Positions 51,865 through 56,356 of a stretch of 56,356 nt of DNA are shown here, in pieces. The stretch is from positions 1-56,356 of the forward strand of contig NZ_JAUSLW010000194.1 in NCBI RefSeq assembly GCF_030645195.1, given 5' to 3'. The first letter of the stretch is position 1, and each line of letters starts with the position of its first letter. This DNA comes from Phenylobacterium sp. (lineage in GTDB: Bacteria; Pseudomonadota; Alphaproteobacteria; Caulobacterales; Caulobacteraceae). Both the position numbers and the translations under genes were made by a program. A model generated the notes under the pieces. The model was given only the letters and a program-made list of their open reading frames with translations, was not told the DNA's origin and made no database searches.

Positions 51865-52842
51865 TCAGCCGTCGGCCAGGATGTCGGCGAACAGCGCCGG
51901 GTCCACATTGCCTCCCGACAGCACCAGGCCGGTGATTCCGTCGCCCCAGGCCTTGATCTTGCCGCTCAGCAGGGCGGCCAGGCCCACCGCGCCGCCGGGC
52001 TCCACCACCAGCTTCAGGCTGGAGAAGGCGTAGCGCATGGCTGCGGCGACCTCGGCGTCGCTGACCACGGCGATGTCGGCGACATTCTGCTGCAGGATCG
52101 GAAAGGTCAGCTCTCCGGGCGCCGGAGACTCCAGGGCGTCGCAGAGCGAGCGGGTGGTGGGCCTCAGGGTCTGTCGCGCGCCCGCCTGCAGGGAGCGCAG
52201 GGTGTCGTCGAAACCCTTCGGCTCCACGCCCACCAGGGCCGTGCTAGGCGAAAGCGCCTTCACCGCCGTGGAGATCCCCGCCATCAGGCCGCCGCCACCC
52301 ACCGGCGACACCACCACGTCGAAGCCGACCCCGAGGGCCTTGGCCTGGTTCACCAGCTCCAGCCCGACCGTGCCCTGGCCTGCGATGATGTCCAGATCAT
52401 CGAAGGCCGGAACGACCAAGGCGCCGCGCTGCGTGGCGATCTCGGCGGCGATCGCCACGCGGTCCTCGGTCAGCCGGTCATAGAGGCGGACTTCGGCGCC
52501 ATAGCCGCGCGTGGCCTCGACCTTCACCGAAGGTGCGTCGGCGGGCATCACGATCAGGGCGGGAACGCCCAGCAGCCTGGCCGCCAGAGCCACCCCCTGG
52601 GCGTGGTTGCCCGAGGAGAAGGCGACAACCCCGGCCTTCCGTTGCGCGGCGTCCAGCTGGGCCAGCCTATTGTAGGCCCCCCGGAACTTGAAGGCGCCGA
52701 CCCGCTGCAGGGTCTCGGGCTTTATCAGCACCCGGCGGCCCAGGCGGTCGTTCAACGCCGGGCTTTCGATCAGCGGCGTCTCCACCGCATGGCCGTGGAT
52801 GCGCGCGGCGGCGGCCTGGATGTCGGCCAGGGTCACGGTCAT
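51865..52842 (-). CDS. Threonine/serine dehydratase (PLP, type II fold)
   Basis: Deaminates threonine (or serine) to 2-oxobutyrate or pyruvate. The 325-residue enzyme has the PLP Lys52 in [10 protein letters not shown], the phosphate-binding GGGGL in [11 protein letters not shown] and [14 protein letters not shown]. It has no C-terminal ACT regulatory domain, so it is the short catabolic type or a serine racemase-like enzyme instead of biosynthetic IlvA. The ATG at 52842 overlaps the VOC stop (ATGA). The open frame extending upstream of it is antisense-like and not coding. Confidence 0.9.
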   Translation of the reverse strand: MTVTLADIQAAAARIHGHAVETPLIESPALNDRLGRRVLIKPETLQRVGAFKFRGAYNRLAQLDAAQRKAGVVAFSSGNHAQGVALAARLLGVPALIVMPADAPSVKVEATRGYGAEVRLYDRLTEDRVAIAAEIATQRGALVVPAFDDLDIIAGQGTVGLELVNQAKALGVGFDVVVSPVGGGGLMAGISTAVKALSPSTALVGVEPKGFDDTLRSLQAGARQTLRPTTRSLCDALESPAPGELTFPILQQNVADIAVVSDAEVAAAMRYAFSSLKLVVEPGGAVGLAALLSGKIKAWGDGITGLVLSGGNVDPALFADILADG

Positions 52843-53258
52843 TTGGCGAACACCATGGCGTCGTCGGCGAAGGCCTTGAACTCCAGCGCATTGCCGGAGG
52901 GATCGAGGAAGAACAGGGTCGCCTGTTCGCCAGGTTGCCCCTTGAAGCGGATCTGCGGCTCGATGACGAAACGGGTGTCGGCGGCCTTCAGCTTGTCGGC
53001 CATCTCCTCCCACTGGGGCAAGGTGAGGATGGCGCCGAAGTGGCGCACGGGAACGTCCTCGCCGTCCACGGCGCTGGTGGACCTGTGCCCCACCTCGCCC
53101 GGCGAAAGGTGAGCGACGATCTGGTGGCCGTAGAAGTCGAAGTCGATCCAGTCGGGGCTGGAGCGGCCTTCTGGACAGCCGAGCAGGCCGCCGTAAAAGG
53201 CGCGTGCCTCTTCGAGATCGCGGACGGGGAAGGCGAGGTGGAAGCGGGGCAGGGTCAT
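52839..53258 (-). CDS. VOC family protein (glyoxalase/bleomycin resistance fold)
   Basis: Small metal-binding enzyme of the vicinal-oxygen-chelate fold, 139 residues. It opens [20 protein letters not shown] and has the ligand pattern His in FHLAF, His in VRHFGAI and Glu in NALEFKAF. These fit an active metal site for dioxygenase or glyoxalase-type chemistry. The substrate is not known. It is coupled by ATGA to the threonine dehydratase; together they may act on small amino or oxo acids. GGGGCAGG lies upstream of the ATG. Confidence 0.88.
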   Translation of the reverse strand: MTLPRFHLAFPVRDLEEARAFYGGLLGCPEGRSSPDWIDFDFYGHQIVAHLSPGEVGHRSTSAVDGEDVPVRHFGAILTLPQWEEMADKLKAADTRFVIEPQIRFKGQPGEQATLFFLDPSGNALEFKAFADDAMVFAK

Positions 53259-53317
53259 GTTCGCCTCATAGACCCAAGGGCGCGGCCTGGCGAAGCGCCG
53301 ATTTCCGCAGGCGCGCC

Positions 53318-53346
53318 TTGACGGCGGGGGCGCCTGGATGCTCTAC
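53318..53346 (+). promoter_or_regulatory. Candidate purA promoter
   Basis: TTGACG and CTCTAC are separated by 17 bases, within GGATGCTCTACAC, which fits the alphaproteobacterial housekeeping consensus (TTGAC, then GCTANA-like). It would give a transcript with a leader of about 120-130 bases before purA. Confidence 0.4.
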
Positions 53347-53411
53347 ACCCGACGAACACGACCCCGGTGCCCCAGAGGCCCGATCGCGGTTCCTAAAATC
53401 GGTCAAGTCCA

Positions 53412-53458
53412 CCCGCCGAGTTGCCTGTCGAAGGGCGTGGTTGGATCCCCTCGGCGGG
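53412..53458 (+). promoter_or_regulatory. Stable hairpin in the purA leader
   Basis: CCCGCCGAG pairs perfectly with CTCGGCGGG around a 29-base apical region, 17 bases before the purA ATG. A small inner pairing GCC/GGGC is possible in the loop. The stem is strong enough to shape translation initiation, so this may be a regulatory leader, but it matches no riboswitch class I know. Confidence 0.45.
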
Positions 53459-53475
53459 CTGGGAGATCGTATTCC

Positions 53476-54762
53476 ATGGGCAATGTGACAGTTATCGGAG
53501 CCCAGTGGGGCGACGAGGGCAAGGGCAAGCTGGTGGACTGGCTGTCCAATCGCGCCGACGTCGTCGTGCGTTTCCAGGGGGGCCACAACGCCGGCCACAC
53601 CCTGGTGGTGGGCAACCAGGTCTACAAGCTCTCCCTGCTGCCCTCGGGCGTGGTCCAGGGCAAGCTGTCGGTGATCGGCAACGGCGTGGTGGTGGACCCC
53701 TGGCACCTGCTGGAGGAGATCGCCAAGCTCGGCGGCCAGGGCGTGCAGATCACCCCGGACCTGCTGGTCCTGGCCGACAACGCCTCCCTGATCCTACCCC
53801 TCCACCGCGATCTGGACCAGGCCCGGGAGGCCGCGGCCGTCAACAAGATCGGCACCACGGGCCGAGGCATTGGCCCGGCCTATGAAGACAAGGTCGGCCG
53901 CCGCGCCATCCGCGTCGGTGACCTGGCCGACCGCGATGCTCTCGAAGCCAAGATCGACCGCCTCCTGGCGCACCATACGCCCCTGCGCCGGGGCCTTGGC
54001 CTGCCGGAATATGACGGCGCGGAACTGCTCGCGGCCCTGGAGGAGATCGCCCCGAAGATCCTTCCCTTCGCTCAGCCGGCCTGGCGGTTGCTGGACCAGA
54101 TCGTGAAGTCGGGTAAGCGGGTGCTGTTCGAGGGCGCCCAGGGCGCGCTCCTCGATGTCGATCACGGCACCTATCCCTATGTCACCTCCTCCAACACCGT
54201 CGCCGGCCAGGCCGCCGCGGGATCGGGTCTCGGGCCCAAGGGGCCCGGCTATGTCCTGGGGATCGTGAAGGCCTATACGACCCGGGTCGGGGAGGGGCCG
54301 TTCCCCACCGAACTGTTCGACGAGATCGGCCAGCACCTGGGCACGGTTGGCAAGGAGTTCGGCGTCGTCACGGGCCGTCCCCGCCGCTGCGGCTGGTTCG
54401 ACGCCGTCCTGGTGCGCCAGTCGGTGGCTTTGAACGGCATCGACGGCATCGCGCTCACCAAGCTCGACATCCTCGACGGCCTGCCGACCTTGAAAATCTG
54501 TGTCGGCTACAAGCTGGGCGACAAGACCTTCGATTACCTGCCGGCTGGTCTGAAGGCCCAGTCGGCCCTAGAGCCGATCTACGAGGAGATGGAGGGCTGG
54601 ACCCAGAGCACTGCCGGGGCCACCTCCTGGAAGGATCTCCCCGCAAATGCGGTGAAGTATGTACGCCGGGTCGAGGAGCTGATTGGAGCCCCGGCCGCCA
54701 TGGTCTCCACCAGCCCGCAGCGGGACGACACCATCATGGTGCGCGACCCTTTCCAGGACTGA
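53476..54762 (+). CDS. purA: Adenylosuccinate synthase
   Basis: Makes adenylosuccinate from IMP, Asp and GTP, the first committed step to AMP. The 428-residue enzyme has the GTP/IMP site [34 protein letters not shown] and [15 protein letters not shown], and ends with the C-terminal [11 protein letters not shown]. The ATG at 53476 (MGNVTVIG) is chosen because family similarity starts there, although the frame is open further upstream. A 217-base leader region holds a candidate promoter and a strong hairpin. Confidence 0.96.
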   Translation: MGNVTVIGAQWGDEGKGKLVDWLSNRADVVVRFQGGHNAGHTLVVGNQVYKLSLLPSGVVQGKLSVIGNGVVVDPWHLLEEIAKLGGQGVQITPDLLVLADNASLILPLHRDLDQAREAAAVNKIGTTGRGIGPAYEDKVGRRAIRVGDLADRDALEAKIDRLLAHHTPLRRGLGLPEYDGAELLAALEEIAPKILPFAQPAWRLLDQIVKSGKRVLFEGAQGALLDVDHGTYPYVTSSNTVAGQAAAGSGLGPKGPGYVLGIVKAYTTRVGEGPFPTELFDEIGQHLGTVGKEFGVVTGRPRRCGWFDAVLVRQSVALNGIDGIALTKLDILDGLPTLKICVGYKLGDKTFDYLPAGLKAQSALEPIYEEMEGWTQSTAGATSWKDLPANAVKYVRRVEELIGAPAAMVSTSPQRDDTIMVRDPFQD

Positions 54763-54877
54763 GGAGAGCCAAGGCTCGCCGCGGCGGATCGTCGCGGCGA
54801 GCTACACTTGCCGTCAAGGCGATCTTTACGGACGGGCCCCATATTGGGCGGAGCGTTCCCAGGAGCCCCCGCACCCC

Positions 54878-55711
54878 GTGTTCAACGAAGAAGGCAAGCT
54901 CATTCAGCGCATGGTCCCCATGCTGCAGAGGGTGCTGATCGTTGATCCGGCGCCGGCCAGCGCGCGCCTGCTGGCTGACCTCATGCGCAATATCTCGGCC
55001 GGCCAGCTCTGGAACGCCCCGAATAACCGCAAGGGTCTGGAGGCCGCGGAGCTGGTCAATCCGCAGCTGATCTTCGTGGAGCTCTCCGGCGACAAGGTCG
55101 ATGGCGTCGATTTCGCCCGCCGTGTCCGGCACAGCGAATTCAACTGCCGCCAGGCGCCCATCATCATGGTGACCGCCACCGCCACCGCAGCCGCCATCCT
55201 GGGGGCCCGCGACGCCGGGGTGCACGAATTCCTCCGCAAGCCTTACACCGCCAAGGACCTGCTGCGCCGCCTGGAGGCTGTGACCCTGCGGCCGCGAGAC
55301 TGGGTGGAGGCGGTCGACTATATCGGTCCCGACCGGCGGCGGTTCAATTCCGGCGACTATACGGGCAAGCTCAAGCGCCGCTCCGACATCAAGACCACCC
55401 CGGACGCCGCGCGGATCACCCAGGCGCTGAAGATCCTGAAGTCCGCGGTCTCCGCCGTGGCCACCGACCCCAAGCAGGCCCTGCGCTCCATGCAGGCTCA
55501 AGGGGTGGATCTGCAGAAGGCCGCGGTGGCGGTGGGCGACCTGAAGCTCGTCACCACCGTGGCCGACTTCCAGCGCTACCTGGCCGGCGCTGCCGACCGT
55601 GGCGTGCTGATCCCGGAAGAGGTGGTCCGCAACGCCGCCCCCCTGCTGGCCCTGCTGCCGGCCGACGAGCTCAGCCGCAAGCCCTCCGACCGCGCCGTGG
55701 TGTCGGTCTAG
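54878..55711 (+). CDS. Receiver-domain protein with Glu in place of phospho-Asp
   Basis: A 277-residue protein with an N-terminal CheY-like receiver (about 15-135) and a C-terminal part of unknown fold. In the receiver the strand ending in the phospho-acceptor reads LIFVELSGDKVDG, so Glu stands where other receivers have Asp. One Asp of the acidic pair is kept (LIVDPAP), as are the Thr in IIMVTATA and the Lys in FLRKPYT. The linker YIGPDRRRFNSGDYTGKLKR is followed by an alpha-helical tail with no DNA-binding or enzymatic motif. The start is GTG at 54878 (VFNEEGKLIQ), with ATG at 54911 as an alternative. It lies between purA and the convergent rpoH gene. Likely a phosphorylation-independent signalling or scaffold protein. 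Confidence 0.82.
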   Translation: MFNEEGKLIQRMVPMLQRVLIVDPAPASARLLADLMRNISAGQLWNAPNNRKGLEAAELVNPQLIFVELSGDKVDGVDFARRVRHSEFNCRQAPIIMVTATATAAAILGARDAGVHEFLRKPYTAKDLLRRLEAVTLRPRDWVEAVDYIGPDRRRFNSGDYTGKLKRRSDIKTTPDAARITQALKILKSAVSAVATDPKQALRSMQAQGVDLQKAAVAVGDLKLVTTVADFQRYLAGAADRGVLIPEEVVRNAAPLLALLPADELSRKPSDRAVVSV

Positions 55712-55721
55712 GCGCAGCAAA

Positions 55722-55749
55722 AAGCCCTCCCCGTTTCCGGGAAGGGCTT
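55722..55749. terminator. Terminator between the receiver gene and rpoH
   Basis: AAGCCCTCCCCG pairs with CGGGAAGGGCTT (one mismatch) around TTTC. On the minus strand TTTTT follows, so it ends rpoH; the plus-strand side is less T-rich, but it may also stop the receiver gene. Confidence 0.78.
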
Positions 55750-55770
55750 GCTTGGTTCAGTCGGGCCGGA

Positions 55771-56356
55771 TCAGGCGTTGACCAGGTTCCGTTCCTCGGC
55801 GGCGGTTCGCATCGACTTCTGCAGCTTCTCGAAGGCGCGGACCTCGATCTGGCGCACGCGCTCGCGGCTGACGCCGTACTCGGCGGCCAGTTCCTCCAGG
55901 GTCGACGGATCGTCCTTCAGCCGGCGCTCGGTCAGGATGTGGCGCTCGCGGTCGGTGAGCTCGGTCATCGCTTCCTGCAGCAGGCCCATGCGCTGGGTCC
56001 GCTCCTGGTTCTCGGCGACCTGGGTCTCCTGGCTGACGGAGGTCTCGTCCTCCAGCCAATCCTGCCACTCGCTCTCGCCGTCCACGCGCAGGGGCGCGTT
56101 CAGCGAGGCGTCGGGGCCCGACAGCCGGCGGTTCATCGAGATGACTTCCTCGTTCAGCACCCCCAGCTTGGTGGCGATCTGGGCCACCTGGTCGGGGTGC
56201 AGGTCACCGTCCTGGAAGGCGCTGATCTGGCTCTTGGCCTTGCGCAGGTTGAAGAACAGCTTCTTCTGCGCAGCCGTGGTGCCCATCTTCACGAGGCTCC
56301 AGGATCGCAGGATGTACTCCTGGATCGAGGCGCGAATCCACCACATGGCGTAGGTC
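55771..56356 (-). CDS. rpoH: RNA polymerase sigma factor RpoH (sigma-32), 5' partial
   Basis: Heat-shock sigma factor. The coding frame continues past the right edge, so the N-terminus is missing; about 194 C-terminal residues are visible where the family has about 295. Region 2.4 is YAMWWIRASIQEYILRSWS, then comes the RpoH box QKKLFFNLRKAKSQISAF, the segment that distinguishes sigma-32 and binds core RNA polymerase. Region 4.2 contains STLEELAAEYGVSRERVRQI. The gene ends at a terminator shared with the receiver protein. In Caulobacter RpoH controls heat shock and itself. Confidence 0.96.
   Translation of the reverse strand, partial: TYAMWWIRASIQEYILRSWSLVKMGTTAAQKKLFFNLRKAKSQISAFQDGDLHPDQVAQIATKLGVLNEEVISMNRRLSGPDASLNAPLRVDGESEWQDWLEDETSVSQETQVAENQERTQRMGLLQEAMTELTDRERHILTERRLKDDPSTLEELAAEYGVSRERVRQIEVRAFEKLQKSMRTAAEERNLVNA

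Noticed and set aside
55771..56356. rpoH as a truncated pseudogene
   Set aside because: The frame is intact and continues past the window edge; the missing N-terminus is only a boundary effect.

Overview
This is a GC-rich (roughly 70 %) chromosomal segment of a member of the Caulobacteraceae, most likely Phenylobacterium or a close relative; the genus is an inference from gene content and protein style. The main pointers are a Tad/Cpa pilus gene, a DnaX whose zinc module has lost its cysteines, the block rpmH-rnpA-yidC-engB near argB-HAD-dapD-dapE, NodT-type lipoprotein efflux genes, and purA followed by a receiver protein and rpoH. Almost all of it is vertically inherited core genome. I see no prophage, insertion sequence, CRISPR array, tRNA or rRNA gene. 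The genes are densely packed with many ATGA or GTGA overlaps, and no gene-free stretch exceeds 300 bases.

Layout. 1-5.1 kb: 3' end of tadC, an acyltransferase, tadD on the opposite strand, leucyl aminopeptidase coupled to an NlpC/P60 hydrolase. 5.1-10.4 kb: membrane-anchored cytochrome c, kdsB-pheA-barstar-like gene (coupled), a higBA toxin-antitoxin pair with a perfect operator, a glutathione transferase, a hairpin array and nudC. 10.4-13.3 kb: SRP RNA, dnaX, ybaB and recR, the classic replication/repair block. 13.3-19.2 kb: a divergent LysR/DUF6506 pair, a GNAT enzyme, mtnN, rmuC, def, a protein with two winged helices and a small lipoprotein. 19.2-24.7 kb: fmt-truA, a palindromic repeat, then dapE-dapD-HAD-argB on the minus strand. 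24.7-31.1 kb: an exported amidohydrolase, a Crp/Fnr regulator and an acyl-CoA dehydrogenase, then engB-yidC-rnpA-rpmH. 31.1-38.6 kb: VOC protein, methionine aminopeptidase, an EreA/ChaN-like exported protein, a TetR-hydrolase-quinone reductase operon, small exported proteins and an SDR. 38.6-43.7 kb: a chemoreceptor, a secreted TonB-C-like domain with its own terminator, a DUF72 protein and an M28 peptidase. 43.7-51.7 kb: a complete tripartite RND efflux operon and a hybrid histidine kinase. 51.8-56.4 kb: threonine dehydratase and VOC, purA with a structured leader, a pseudo-receiver protein, and rpoH running off the right edge.

How the genes work together. Core functions include translation start and protein maturation (fmt, def, map), tRNA and ribosome work (truA, rnpA, rpmH, engB), membrane protein insertion (SRP RNA, yidC), lysine/peptidoglycan precursor supply (dapD, dapE), LPS Kdo activation (kdsB), Phe and Arg synthesis, and replication/recombination. 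Accessory parts are the higBA module, the efflux operon, the LysR/DUF6506 pair and the TetR operon.

No clearly new multi-gene defence or metabolic system is visible. The most unusual signals are: (1) two intergenic hairpins with the same unpaired core but stem sequences that changed together; (2) a receiver protein with Glu at the phospho-acceptor site, between purA and rpoH; (3) a barstar-like gene translationally coupled to pheA with no ribonuclease partner nearby; (4) a secreted stand-alone TonB C-terminal-like domain; (5) a structured purA leader.
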